Source: Papilionanthe hookeriana x Papilionanthe teres (Eukaryota; Streptophyta; Magnoliopsida; Asparagales; Orchidaceae). Taken from it: a stretch of 64,000 nucleotides of DNA. The DNA lies in contig CM040439.1 in NCBI GenBank assembly GCA_022702705.1, positions 31,560,930-31,624,929 of the forward strand, in the 5' to 3' direction. Made by a program: the position numbers and the translations under genes. Positions 11,800-24,713 of this stretch are shown here, piece by piece. The stretch's first letter is position 1; the number at the start of each line of letters is the position of its first letter. The notes below the pieces were generated by a model. That model worked only from the letters and a program-made list of their open reading frames with translations. It had not been told where the DNA came from and ran no database searches.

Positions 11800-14700
11800 G
11801 AATGTGACCTTCACTTTTGTTGTGGAACTCATAAACCTTTCATGAATTACGTCACTCAAACTTGATCCCCTACTCTTTTGGAAACTCATGTGGGTGGTTA
11901 CCCAAACCCTAAGCCTATGACTAAGGTGGCTAGGACCAACACATGGAGGATCCAGAATGGGATTTCTCTTGGTCTCATGGCTCAAGTAGGTTGACATTCT
12001 CAATTGGCACCCAATTTTACTAAAATTCCAACTTTGACCCTCTTAGCCCTCAAACTCTACCAAATTACCCAAAATATCCTCAAACCCTAATTTTTGCCCA
12101 AAATCTCAAAATTACCAAAATTCCCAAATTCTATCCAAAAATCATTCCAAAATGTTACTCACCATCCAAATTGACAAAAATACTCCAAATTTACCAAAAT
12201 TCTCAAAATATCCCCCCTCTAAAATAGCTACAATTATCAAAATGCCCCTCAAATTCCAAAAATTCCCAAAAATTACAAAATCACTCCAAATAATCCAAAA
12301 ATCAATTAAGACCACTTCATTGAGCCCAATTTGACCTATTTTGACTAAAATCTCCAAATTGCCCCTTAAGGCCCAAACAGCCCAAATCACTCCTAATTTC
12401 CACCAAATTGACCTCAATTTCTCCAATTCCAATTCCAAATAAAAATTCAACATGTACAATCTCCATCGAAACCATATGTAAGCCCAATTAAACCAATTTT
12501 CAAGCTCAATTCCTAGCTCAATTCAAACAGCCCAATTTTGGCTATATGACCCAATTCCCCCAAATTGAACCCCATGATCAAATTAATTCCCCCAAAATTA
12601 ACATCCAAAGCCCTTCATGAACTTTCCCTAAATCAAATTGAGCCACAAATTGACTCTAATTTGAACCCAAGCCTCACCAAAATCTAATACAAGTCAAAAT
12701 CCACAATTTTGCTCCAAATATGTCATAAGCCCAAATGTCACCAAATTGAATGCCCTAACCCCAAAATTTGCACCCAATTTCTATCTAAAACACTTCATGA
12801 AATTCTTTGATACCAAATTTAACCCTAGCCAATCTCTAAACAAACCCAAACCCAAGTTAGCCTATATTGACTAAACGTTCAAATTACACCAAATTGACCT
12901 TACAAATCAATTCAAAATCACTCCAATCATTTTTTAAAATCTTTGTAACAATCATACACACCAATTTGAACAATCAATTAGATTCAACCCAAGTTCAAAC
13001 CTAACCTAGCCCAACTTGAACTCAAATGACCCAAATTTGAACCAAGATCCAAATGTCACCTAAACCTAGCCAAATTGACCAAGCTAAGCCTCCCACATCT
13101 ATCAAGTGGACCTTAGGAACCACCCAAGATCTACTTAGCCCAACCTAGATGGGTGGTCATGGACCAAGGGTTCCCAAATTTGGAGTATCTCCTGTCCTAA
13201 ATGGCTAAACCATATATTGCCTTGTCCAAAGCTTTCCCCAAATGAATTAATCACCTTAATGACCTGCCCACCTGACCACCTCCCCTGGCCTGGCCGACCA
13301 GCCTAGTCGCCGGAGGACCCAAAATCGAGAGCCAACCAACCTCACGTTGTACCCAAATTAACCTAACCAATGTGACTAGCTCTGATTGGTTGGTTGAGCT
13401 GCACAGCACTCCACCTCAACAATCTAATGCACCCATTGTAATACCCTAAGCTTCACCACAACCATGGTTATTTAAACCACCCTCCTCACAGCCATGAGAG
13501 AAGATGATAAATTACCTTGGAGAGAGTGTCAAATTGATCTCTGAGCTTCTCCAAGACCTCCTGAGTTTATCCCCACCATCCTCAGCCCTAACTCCCACAG
13601 TCCATAGCCAATTGCCCAGCCCAATTCCTAGTCGAAACCAGGACACAATTCACCACAACTCCACACTGCACCAAAGTTCAATTAAACTTACCCACGCCAT
13701 CCCCTGACCAAATGAAGAAGATCCCCAATAGAACCCCCATCACAGAGCCTCTCCAACCTAGACTTCCATCAGATCTGAAATCTCCCCCTGATCAAGTTCT
13801 GGTGCAGACCCAACAAGAGCACAAATTGGTGCTTACAAAAGCTTTGCGATGTCACAACGAACATGTTGAACACTTCTGATTGAGGATACACCTCTCAGAC
13901 CAAGGTATTGAACTCTCTCCCCAAGCTGAGCTCAATTTTGGTATACATGCTTACACACTGTATTTCATACCTTATAAGCCGTATAGATAGGTTTGTCTAT
14001 CTCAGATGCATCTATAGGACCAAACTCGAAGTGTTCAATTTAAAAATCTCCAAAACTTGACACTTATCTCATCTATTAAATTTGACACTTATAAAATTAA
14101 ACCTGCTGCAATGAGGAGCTTGGAGCAAACATAATGGGTAGCATGACCATCTTCAACTGCAAAACTTTGTTCTTAGAAATAAACAAATAAGTCATAGGAC
14201 TTCGAAGTAGTTTGTCTAGTACTGCATAAACCCTCGCTTTATCTCTGTAGGCCTTTACACCTCATGAAATATAAGCCCTAAACTCGTCTTAGGATTCTAA
14301 GGTTATCATCTGATATAACTTACATCCTCCTCTTCCAGCTATTCACTTGATTGGTATCAAGTGAATGTAAGCCCTAAATAATTAAATTTGGCAGGATGAA
14401 ACATTAAATAAATATCTCAAATTGAAGCCAAACAATATAATAGTTTGGGAAATCACCAAGATTCTTCTTGGAACCGTTTTTTTACCTAGCTTGCTTTTTT
14501 TTAGATTCCTATAATAATTGTTCCAAACTTACTCACCTATTGGATTTCCTATTACCGCATTACCTTAAAAAATCCTACCTTTGAAAGTCATGAAAATAAT
14601 ATTTCCTGATCTAAATCGAAATTTTTCTTAGATGAGTTTAGTTATCTAAGATGTAATTAACTATAGAGTTTCCCCTATAGGAAACTTTAAAGACCCCAGA

Positions 14701-15010
14701 TTAACATAAACTCTATCTAGTGCTTTTGTATTATATAGGGGAACCTGTCGGTCAACATAACATGTTTCACAGAACAAACGTGTCATATATTTCTTAGTTT
14801 ATTCAATCAAGTCGCACTATCAAGTAATGTGTCTATTCTTCGGAATAGATGCATGGCTTGGTGTGTAGTGCTCGCTTACTTAAATTATTGCGTATATGAG
14901 ATCAGATTGATTTCATGTATTAAAATTAAAATATTACTTTTCCAAAATCATATCTATATTAAATGCAAATATTTTTACTGTGCCGACAATAGGCCCTTAT
15001 GGAAATTTTG
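11800..15010 (+). mobile_element. Old, shortened LTR related to the giant element's LTR
   Basis: This aligns in the same order with the LTR at 37116-44194. 11.88-13.8 kb matches the Pro/Asn-like CCCAAATT-rich 5' part. 13.86-14.04 kb matches the region around the CAAGGTAT donor-like site. 14.11-14.5 kb matches 43.19-43.62 kb ('cataggacttcgaagtag', 'aagccctaa'), and 14.6-15.0 kb matches 43.7-44.13 kb ('gatgtaattaactata'). It lacks the AT-rich middle (equivalent to about 40.1-43.1 kb). No internal region follows, so it is probably a solo LTR with an internal deletion. The exact left end is uncertain. Confidence 0.65.
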
Positions 15011-15342
15011 CATTTAGGAAGATATCATTCAGATTATGTAATGTGTCTGTCACTTTTCAGCACTGCATACTATCCATTTTCTATGAATTGACTTAGAAGA
15101 GGATCAAGGTGTTTATGGATGAATTTTCTATTTTCATCCTTACTTTTGACTCGTGCTTAGAAAATCATGCATGGGTATTGAAAAAATGCAAAAAGATAAG
15201 TTTAGTTTTGAATTAAGAAAAGTGTCATTTTATGGTGATTGAGGAAATTTTATTAGAGCTAGTAATATCTGAGAGAGATATGAATGTAGATCTAATAAAA
15301 ATTCAAATGATGTAGAAACTCCCTCCAGGCACTTATATATGA

Positions 15343-15690
15343 AGATTTAGGAGTTCTGAGTTCAATGGACATTATATTAGATAATTCTCTAAAATCACTT
15401 AAACATATTTTTTAGAACTCAGAACTCTTAAATCTCTTGTTTGCCATTTTTCTAAAAAAGGACATCCTTAAGTGATTTTAGAGAATTATCTCTTTTTTTT
15501 CCATTTTTTAGAAAGGATGTCCTATTTCACTTTAAAAGTTTCAGTTTAACAGGAGATTAAAATAGGACATCCTTTTTTAGAACTCCTAACTTAAACTCAG
15601 AACTCAGAACTTCTATGCCATTTTTTAGAAAGGATGTCCTATTTCACTTTAACCAGGACTTTTATGCCGCGTTTAAGACTTTAGATGATA
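15343..15690. repeat. Foldback repeat, MITE-like
   Basis: A perfect 24-bp inverted repeat occupies 15379-15402 and 15468-15491. It is surrounded by several direct and inverted copies of 'aggacatcctt' and 'agaactcagaactc'. No clear target-site duplication could be assigned. Nested or rearranged small DNA elements are likely. Confidence 0.55.
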
Positions 15691-18380
15691 GGGTTCTCGC
15701 CATTCTTTTCCTCTTTTTTATTTTAAAAGGAGTCGTAAACTTTTCGATCATCGTATACTTCCCTTATTCAAATAAATCTCCCTTATGAATCAAATAAGTG
15801 ATTTGAATAGGAGAGGAACCAAATAAGAAGGAACATACGACAAAAAATGACAAATAAGAGAAAAAATAACGTGGAGAGTCTACGTACGATAAACCACACA
15901 AGGATAAGTCAAGCATGTCGCCCAAATAGGATTGGGAGGAGGCATCTTGAACCAATATCCGTGAAAGAAGTATCCACGTAGACTATGCATAACCAGAGAG
16001 TCATGTGTATGCACCTGTTTTGGGTCAAGAGAACTCCCAGAGGAACATTTTCTCACTGGTTAATTACATATTGGGGGATACCCAAGAATACTCTAGACAA
16101 AAGAACTTTTGTTTTATATTATCATAGACCTGGGGTATAGGCAATAAAAAGAAGTTTATTCCGTGTGGGAACGACACAATGCGTTAAAGCTCTCGCTAAG
16201 TCGTCGAGTAGAGAGTGAGTGTCTCACATCCCAAATGGGTTAGCAGATCATTGGTATATAAAGCCCACTAAATAACTTAAATCATCTTGACGGGGGTATC
16301 CCACACGTCAAAGCACATTCGTGCCATAAGAGCAGAGGACAAATCGTCGTATCCCAAACGGGAGGCAGCTCATCGGTATTGGGCCGTCAAAATGATATCA
16401 ACGAAGTCAAGAAGTGAAAGGGCACAACATGGATAGTTAAAGGAAGGGAAGAGTAATCCTAAAGTGGTAGAAGTAACCAAGTTAGGGTTTCACGGACCCG
16501 TCATCCCAAGCCAATAGGACCCTAAGTCTACCCGCTCATGAAAGTAGTTGACCCAACACGTCGTGAGTTGCCCGGTCAGCAATGCATGAATTGTGTTGTC
16601 CACGGGGAAACTCCCTAAAGTCAGCTGGGTCTTACACTTACCAAAGCGGCAAGGATGCCTCAGGAAAGAAGAGAAAGGGAGGTTCAGCTACAAAGCTATA
16701 AATACTCCAAACAAAAGGACTTACACTCCGTCTAGGTTGGGGAGCCTTCTAACACCCTAGGCGCACTAGACAACCACTTATAAAAAGGTATGTTGGGTCA
16801 GTCAAGTTGAAGAAGCATAGTGACTCCTCTATGAATGCAGTTATTTAGAGCATTCATTAAATATTTTAGAGGCCCTACTAATATATGCAAGAAAGTAGAA
16901 GTGCAATTTTTTAAATTTTAAATACTTTAATCCTAAATTTTAATTATCATGAATATTTTATTTAGGATTTTTATTTAGAAAATTTTGGAATTTAAGTTCT
17001 AATGAGCCTATGTTGCATCATGAAATCTCATATCACAGAAATAAATAAGAAAAAATATGCAGACATGCAGACATATATGCATGTAAAAAAAAGTAAAAAT
17101 AAGCCAAATAATATAATAAAAGAATGGTGTCGCTAGGTCGACAACACATCCCTGAAAAGAAAAATGCAGCCGGACTCCGTAGATACATGCCCGCTCAATT
17201 CTATACATTAATATAAAAATGTGGAATTAAGATACGGGGCACGAACATCAGCTCATGGTCCCCTCCACGTGGTTCTCGCTCCAAAACACTTCAAAACCCG
17301 TGCCCGTATCTTATTTCTGCTACATGAATCTCCTAGAATCTAAAAGTACATAGGAAAGGAAAGACTTCATCCTGCATGAAAACAAGGTTAGAGGGAAAAC
17401 TCACATGCATATAATGTATAATGAGCCATGTCTTATAATTGGGGGAGCTAATATCACCTGCAAGTAAAATGTTAGAAATCATTATAGACTCCCTCATATC
17501 GGAACTTGTGTGTGTGTGCATATAAATAGGCATAGCTCCCTGCAGAAAAGCACCCTAACACACTAACATATATATGTAGCATGCAGTCACATCACGAGCA
17601 CAATGCAAAAAATAAGTCTAGCTAGGGCAACCAATCCAGCAAAGAACAATAGTCATACATCAAATGATTAACTAGTGACCTAAGTCCTAGCCTAGCACAC
17701 CATCTAACGAAAAGTACACTAACCTAGTGCCTAAGTGCAGAGTGAGTCTGTGAATAGTATGACTTTGACGGGGTTGTCATGTCAGCCCCGTCCAAAAGAT
17801 CTGAAGGATCTAAAGGGAGTTACGAAGAGTGGCAACACAAGTTAGATCTATTAGATCCTTAGCACATTCATACTCATGTCAATATTGATGACTAAACTTG
17901 CATTGCTCAGTGGGATCAACCCAACAAGCAATGCTCATTAAGACATCACGACCAACATAGGGTCACTCTCCTAACGAGCATAATAGCCATCGATGCGAAT
18001 GGGCAAACATACAATCATGCAAAAGCCTACATTGTGATTGTTTGACCGAGGTACGAAATAACCACAAGGAGTGCCCAAAAGGGTGAAGTACACATCATCC
18101 AAATGAATGCAGGGATGCTACATGCAACATGGCACACACAAATGGGACGTACCGGTAAAAATAGACTACCTATGAAGAGGAATTACACCTGCCCAAGGGT
18201 GCGAGGCACCATGCAACTAGCATACACCAGCTACAAATGAGTTTATCGACTAAAAAAGATGTCTGTGAAGAGGATTTGCACCTTATTCGAGAGGGACTCA
18301 CCGAGCACGCATGCAAACATGCAAGATATGCAAACAAGAAAAGAGGGTGTACCAAAGTGGTGAGAGTTGAGTATATCGTG
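15691..18380. other. Non-coding, probably LTR-derived; nothing coding recognised
   Basis: A TATA-like CTATAAATACTCC at about 16697, followed by a GC-richer leader, suggests the promoter part of a degraded Ty3/gypsy-type LTR. A short foldback (AAGATACGGGGCACG and its complement) lies at about 17228-17313. No conserved protein domain was seen in any frame. Confidence 0.35.
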
Positions 18381-18725
18381 GAGGCAGTGACTCAAAAGGA
18401 GAGGTATGTCATAGGGGCAACGGCCCAAAAGAAGGGTATGCCAATAAGGCAGTGACCCGGTGGAAGGAATGTCGTGACGGCAGCGATCCAAACAAATAGG
18501 TTTGCCAAGGAGGCAGTGACTAGGAGATGGGCATGGCGTGACGAAAATGACCCGAGCAAATGGGTATGCCGAGGAGGTAGCGACCCAGAGGTGGGCATGT
18601 CGTAGTGGCAGCGCCCGACAGATGGGTGTGTTGAGGGAGGCAGTGACCCGGAGGTGAGCATGCCGTGGCGGTAGCGACCCGAGCAAATGAGTATGCCGAG
18701 GAGGCGGTGAACCGGAGGGAGTGGT
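18380..18725. repeat. GC-richer tandem array ('aggcagtgacccgg-gg-atgccgtg')
   Basis: Imperfect copies of a roughly 60-bp unit ('ggcagtgacccggaggtgggcatgccgtgacggcagcgacc' in part) recur across the stretch. Long minus-strand frames here (for example 147 aa at 18243-18686) are created by the repeat and show no protein family. Confidence 0.6.
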
Positions 18726-18867
18726 GATCCTCTTTGAGCAGAATCACACTAGTACAAATGCAAAATGAGACACATATGGACTATGGTGCAGCATGCAAGC
18801 AGATGAACGTGAAATATAATCATGCACAACATGCAATATGATGCAAAAACATATAATAGCAAGTGAT

Positions 18868-19140
18868 TGGTCGACTGGGCCGTGGTGACCAGTCAAATCG
18901 ATGAAGTGGGTGGACAGATCCGGGGTAATTGATCCAACCCATAATAGTGAATGATCAGCCTGTGACGGCCAATCGAATCCAAAGTAGGTGATCGACACGG
19001 GACTGTCGATCGAACCCAAAGTGGGTGATTGACATGTAGTAGTTGATCAAACCTAAAAGATAGGGCAATCATCCCGGGATGGCTGGTCGGACCCAAAGGA
19101 GAATCATGGATCGGTCCAATGACGACCGATCAACTTGAAG
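18868..19140. repeat. Tandem array with 'gatcgacccaaagtgggtgatcg' theme
   Basis: About six diverged copies of a roughly 40-45 bp unit containing 'gaccgatc(g)aa(c)ccaaag' and 'gggtgatcgac' lie in tandem. It is adjacent to, but different from, the preceding array. Confidence 0.55.
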
Positions 19141-21053
19141 TGCTCACGCCATGATGAGTACAATGCAACAAATGGTTACATACAAAAGAATGGAACAAGA
19201 TGAACCATACACATGCAACACAGCCCCAACACTCGAGGACATGTCGAAATTATCCCAACGGTCTCTGGTAGGAAAATTAAGGTTGACACACTTGGATCTT
19301 CAGCATCGCCTTTTGGTGTGGCTATGTGAAGGGCTTCCCCCTCTAATTTCTCGTAGGGAAAACTCGCCACCTTTCGTAGGACGGACTAGCTACAAAGCTT
19401 TTCCTGTTCTACAAACATTCATTATCTTATATGACGGATTAGCTACAAGCTTTTTCTGTCATCTAATATCGCACTCAACTAATAACTCCAAGAAAGAATA
19501 TGAGCGACAAAACCGTGGGAAATTGAGATTCTGACCCGGGGAGTTAAGACCTAAGCTCACAACAGAGGAAATCACTCAGCTATGAATAGGAATTGGCCAC
19601 GCAAGGAATTCCTAGCATACGGCTCCCTCTGGGCAATAAATGATCCATCATATAGACAGATCACCGCGCTGGCTCACACAGCACACGCACCCCGTGTAGG
19701 CGATCGAACTCACATGCCTAGATTGGACTAAACCTAGAGAACGCTAAGAGATAAGGAGATCTTACCACCGTGACGGTTGGGGACTCGTTCTCTTTATGCT
19801 GAAGGAGAGCCCACGTTTTCGGCGAACCCCGGCGACGCTCTGGTCCAAGCACCGACATACCTCGCCGTGAACCATGCAACGAGGAAGATAGGATGTAGTG
19901 AGATATGCAAAGTACATTTGGTAAATATTGCAGTATATGAAAATACGACTGAAATGTACCTTTGTGAGAGAGGTTGGATCAAAGTCTTGCTCGGATTTGT
20001 CTCACAAACATAGAGCATAGAGAAATATTGGAGAGGTCGATGCAACAAGTTTATCTATACTCCTTCCCAACACTGAGAGATCACATCAAATCATTGACAC
20101 ATCTTCCAAACGATTTCAAATCACGAAATATCCAATTATTTGCATCTATAAATCAACATTTATGCTTGAAAATCACAAAAGATCCATACATACTTATAGA
20201 TTAATATCCCCTCATTTAAATGATTTGGTGCAAGATTTTACCAAGATTCAAGCTCATTCCATCTGCATCCATGGTCCTGGGTAGGAGCATGATGGGGAGG
20301 TCACGGCAAGGGGAGGTGTTGTCGGAGTTGAAGGAGGCCGGCGGAATGCTGCCGGCGAGCAAATATGGCCGTGCGCGCGGACAGCCTAAGAGGGGAAGAA
20401 GACGACAGTCCCGAGCGAAAAGCTTTGGGTAGGAACTCCGGCCGTGAGAACGGCTGCGGCGGCTCGGTTCCCCGGCGAGGGGATGCTGGTGACGAGGAGG
20501 AGGGGACGCCGGCGGTCAGTTCGGAAAGAGGGAGGTGAGGGCTGTTGTTTTTTATTTTTATTTTTTTTATTTTTTTTTGCCTGAGAACCTGGGAGTGCCT
20601 TGCGCGACATTCAGGGCCCAGAGATGTTACGATAGGATAATGTGTCAGCATGCTAGAAATAAGATGGATAAAATAGGGCTACAGGAAGCAGAAGAGCAGG
20701 TTTCGATAAGGTGATGAGGAAAAATAAAAAATAAAAATCCCTCTCGCTCCGTTGGCTTGCTGCACGCGTGAGTTTTTTAAGTACATGATAGATAGGATTT
20801 TGTTATATTTATATGATATTATAATACTATGAATAATAATAATATTATTATTATTATATTTCACGTATTTTTTTGCTCTTACACGTCCTAGTGGTGAATG
20901 AATGTCCTATTTTAAGTAATATTGACGTTTCAGAAGCACTCATGCGGTACGTTTCGTTATCCGGAGTCAGCCGTACTTCTTTTTCGACGGTTAGGTACAA
21001 AATGAATAATTCACTCATTTTTAGCCCGTCTGCGAAGCCGTAGCGAAATGAAC
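19141..21053. other. Intergenic; a short GC-rich island at 20.27-20.53 kb of unknown nature
   Basis: No confident gene. The GC-rich island at 20270-20530 could be an exon or promoter fragment of a lost gene: on the plus strand it encodes a basic, Gly/Arg-rich stretch ending in a stop at 20430-20432. No family was recognised. The remainder is AT-rich, with an AATAAT/ATTATT run near 20830-20860. Confidence 0.35.
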
Positions 21054-21061
21054 GTCCTCTC

Positions 21062-21341
21062 TAGGGTTGTAAACAAGCCGAACACAAGCGAGCCATGACT
21101 CAGCTCGTGTTTGGCTCGTTTATATTTCGAGCCCAAAAAAGTGTGTTCGTGTTCGGCTCGTTTTCTTAACGAGTCGAATACGAGCTGTTCACGAACAAAG
21201 AGTTATTTTGGCAATCCTAATCACTTAACTATATGTTAAGAGTTGGGGCAAGATTTAAGAATTATAGTTTATATTAAAATATCATTTATCTCTAATTTAA
21301 TAATTTTTATTATATTTAATTATTTAATAATTTTAATTGAT

Positions 21342-21373
<32 letters not shown>

Positions 21374-21490
21374 GATATATGTATGTATGTATGTAGATAT
21401 ATGTATGTATGTAGACACACACACACATACATACATACATACATACATACATACATACATACACATATATATATAAAGGCACATGCATAG

Positions 21491-21526
<36 letters not shown>

Positions 21527-21752
21527 ACATATGTATGTACGTATGTACGTACGTATGTATGTATGTACGTATGTATGTATATATAGTTGAGGAATTGTAT
21601 TTCGAGCCAAAATTAGCCGAGCACGAACGAACAAATCTTTGTTTGTGTTCGGCTCGTTAAGCCTTATTAACTTAGCGAACGAGCCAAACACGAGCTTCTT
21701 AACGAGCCGAACACGAGCTGTTCCAGAACAACAAGCCGTTTTGACAGCCCTA
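21062..21752. mobile_element. hAT-type MITE (691 bp) with microsatellite core
   Basis: The ends are TAGGGTTGT... and ...ACAGCCCTA, which is inverted apart from one base. An exact 8-bp direct repeat, GTCCTCTC, flanks them at 21054-21061 and 21753-21760. The 8-bp duplication and end sequence fit the hAT superfamily. Both arms contain inverted copies of 'agctcgtgtttggctcgtt', so the element can fold into a long hairpin. The middle is filled by (TATG)n, (CATA)n and (GT)n runs at about 21343-21580. There is no transposase, so it is non-autonomous. Confidence 0.88.
21343..21580. repeat. Compound TATG/CATA/GT microsatellite
   Basis: Runs of (TATG)n, (ACAC)n, (CATA)n, (GT)n and (TACG/TATG)n follow one another inside the MITE. 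Long minus-strand frames rich in Thr-Tyr-Ile-His are repeat translations. Confidence 0.95.
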
Positions 21753-21760
21753 GTCCTCTC

Positions 21761-22310
21761 TTAGTGAAATCAACTTTTTGAACATGCTTGCGCTGTTCGT
21801 TTCATCGTTCGGGGTCATCTAGACAACATTGCTGGCGATCGGGCCAATTTCGCGCGATGCGTGACTAAAAATATTTGTTGACCTGATCGAAGTCGTCCGG
21901 CGAACGAAATGTCGACCATTCTTCCCCTTAGCGATAGCCAAAGCCTAACACAATGAACCTGGCTATGTGCCCCTTAACACACGCCGAAAGGTCCCAGGTG
22001 AGTGTCTCGAGCTACCAGATGTTGCGGACGAATCGTAGACCATCTTGAGCCATGCAGGTGAGCACCTTACACTCGTGACATCAAAAATTGATGTCAACAG
22101 ATATATTAGCCGTTGTGCCCATCATTGTTACATCTAACTAGGAGAGGGTCATTATTGTTTCATTTTTAGAGGTCCTTTGGCAGATGATGAATAAGGTTTT
22201 CAAGCTATATGATATGACCTCAAGGCACTAAATGAGGATTAAGTGAATTATACTGCCACAAAAAGGAGCCATTATTCCATACGGAGAACGTATGCAGTCC
22301 GAACGCAGCT
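21761..22310. other. Intergenic, no gene seen
   Basis: Sequence just right of the MITE ('gtcctctc-ttagtgaaatcaac...gttcgtttcatcgttcgg') resembles sequence on its left (about 20890-21000). The MITE therefore inserted into a locally repeated sequence. Nothing coding was recognised. Confidence 0.4.
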
Positions 22311-22462
22311 CCCTAATACCCATCCAATACACTCCCAATACCCATCCAATATCCACCTAATAGCCAATACCCAATACCCAATACCCAATACCCATCCAAT
22401 ACCCACCCAGTACCCTTAAAATCCCCATACCCATCCAATACCCACCCGGTACCCTTAAAATC
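22311..22462. repeat. Degenerate CCCAATACCCATCCAATA tandem repeat
   Basis: About ten imperfect copies of CCCAATAC(CCATC) occupy the stretch. Its minus-strand translation (Gly-Tyr-Trp repeats) is not a gene. Confidence 0.85.
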
Positions 22463-22639
22463 TGCACCCAGCGCTGTGTACGTGCTCCGGATGGAATAAT
22501 TCGCCCACAAAAAAAGATGCTTCTGGCTATATTATATGTATTCGATAAATTTAGGCTATATCTAGTCCCAAGTGCACCGTTTTCATTGAACACATTGTAA
22601 TTTAATATCTTATAACTAAAAAGATGTGAAGACACATTT

Positions 22640-24000
22640 GATCCATTGGCACCTTTTGTTACAAGAGTTCGATATTAAGGATGTGGATAGGAAAGATATC
22701 AAAAATCAGATAACTAACCATTTAGATATACTCAACCATGAGAGTTCTACTGATTTGCATGATGGGATTAATATGTTTTTCTCTGATGAATAGCTCTTGA
22801 CTATTTCTAATAAGATTGTGTCTTAGTATGCATACAAATTGAATTTTATCGTGATTGATTTCTTACCTTATGACCTAACATACCATCAAAAGAGAAAATT
22901 CTTATCTGATGTCAGATTTTACTATTGGGATGACCCATATTTTATTAGGAGGTGTAAGGATCAAAATATTAGCAGATGTCTACCTTTATAAGAAACCCAA
23001 GATGTAACTAAGATATGTCATGGTTCGAAATATGGAGAGCATTTTGGAGTACATAATATAGTTGCTAAGATTATTCAATCTAGATTTTATTGGCGTACTC
23101 TTTTAAGGTGAATGAACATATTAAATTCTATGAAAAGTGTCAGAGATTAAGAAATATTTCAAAAATAGATGACATGCTCTTGAATTACACTATGTAAAAT
23201 CAAAATTTCTTATGTTTGAGGTTTTGATTTCATGGGACTTTTTGTACTTTGCTAGGAAACTTCTATATTCTTATGGCAGTGGACTAAGTCTCAAAATGGA
23301 TAAAGGTTTTTGCTCTCCCTAATATTGATGCTTATAGCATTTTAAAATTTTAAAGAAAAAATATATTATGTAGTTTTGGAAGGCTTAGGGTGATTATAAG
23401 TGATGGGGAGCCATTTTAGGAATAGGAGGATGGAGACTCTAGTTGTAAAATATGGAATTAAAATAAGATTTCACCATCGATCACCCTTTCAAACAGAAAT
23501 AAAAATAATTATTTAAAAATCACAATATATGATTGGTCAAAAATATTCATGTAGGAAAGATTGGTCTCAGAGGTTAGATGACGCTCACTTTTCTTGCAAG
23601 ATAACACATAAAACACCCATATGAACGTCTCCTTACTGGAATATTTTTAGAAAGGATTGTCATTTATCTGCAGAACTTGAACACAAAGCCTTTTGGCCTA
23701 TCAAAAAATTCAGTTATGATTTAAAAAATGTGATATAAAAACATTTACTATAGTTAAATGAATTAGAATAAATTAGGGAGGAAGTCTATGAGAATGCTAA
23801 GATATATAAGGGAAAAATGAAAAGATGGCGTGATCAAAAGCTTATTAGAGATTATTTGTAGTTTGGACAGTATATTTTAATGTGTAATTCTTGATTGAGA
23901 TTATTTATTAGAAAACTTAAATCCAGGTAATCGGAACCGGTTATTGTATTTCTTGTTTATCTTTTTAGAGTTGTAGATATTGAGAATACAAAACATGCAA
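22640..24000 (+). pseudogene. Athila-like Ty3/gypsy integrase pseudogene
   Basis: Translating the three plus frames in turn gives a broken but ordered Athila-group integrase. First comes an RNase H-integrase linker ('YYWDDPYFIRR', about 22920-22960). Next is the zinc-binding region ('HGSKYGEHFG' then 'FYWRTL', 23020-23105) with a cysteine pair near 23140. Then come the decayed core (23220-23600) and a C-terminal part ('HKAFWPIKK' and 'YENAKIYK..MKRWHDQK'-like, about 23680-23850). Many stops and frameshifts make it dead. The rest of the element was not recognised upstream. Transfer of its 3' end into the next stretch is likely. Confidence 0.7.
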
Positions 24001-24713
24001 AGATATTTAAGGTTAAAGGATAGATGCTTAAGTCGTAGCTAAGGGGCGATAGGATTGGCCATAGAAAGAGTTTGTTTTTGAGTCATTCTAATGGAAAAAT
24101 CTGACATTGTCAAACTGAGGGCATTAAACCAAGCACATCTTAAGAGGCAATCCAAGTGTATCTCTATGTTTGCTATATTTCTTTTACCTGTTATCTCGCT
24201 TTTTATGTGATTTGTGGTGTGATGTGTATGCTTGATCATAATTTGTGCATTCTGTTGGGCTGCATATTTGATATTTTGTACCATAGAAAATCTAGATTGG
24301 GCGCCTAGGTTCCTTCCTTGGTTGCTTTGGTGCTAATTTATCAGGCTTGAACCTGCTTGAATGGTACATATGAGCCCATACCGACACTTAGGCGCTACTT
24401 TGTCATATAGAATAGATCGTATGAGCTTATGCGCCCAAATCTATTTTAAGTCACAAATTTGCAATCCCTATAATCCTAAAAATCTCATTTTCACCCATAT
24501 AACTTGAAGAGAGGGGTAGATCTGATGATCCTTAGGTAAGTTTTAGTTCCTTAACCAATTTTCTTTTTATTATTGTTCACAAATTTCAATTTTCATCCAT
24601 GTGATTTGGGAGCTTTTGAGGTTATGATCTTCGTTCCTTTAGTAAGGCGTAATCTATATCTTTTTAGCTTCCTGTAAGCAAGTTCATTATGTTTTCTATC
24701 TACATCCTTTAAA
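24001..24713. other. Probable Athila-derived non-coding spacer
   Basis: This follows the integrase remnant. It contains GCGCCTAGG and GGCGCTAC phrases near 24300 and 24390 and AT-rich sequence. No gene was recognised. Confidence 0.4.

Noticed and set aside
18243..18747. Minus-strand frames of 75-147 residues
   Set aside because: Generated by the GC-richer tandem array; no domain pattern and equal openness in several frames.
20220..20651. Possible small gene in the GC-rich island
   Set aside because: Basic, low-complexity translation on both strands and no recognisable domain; listed only as an unexplained island.
21333..21691. Minus-strand Thr/Tyr/His-rich frames
   Set aside because: Translation of microsatellites inside the MITE.
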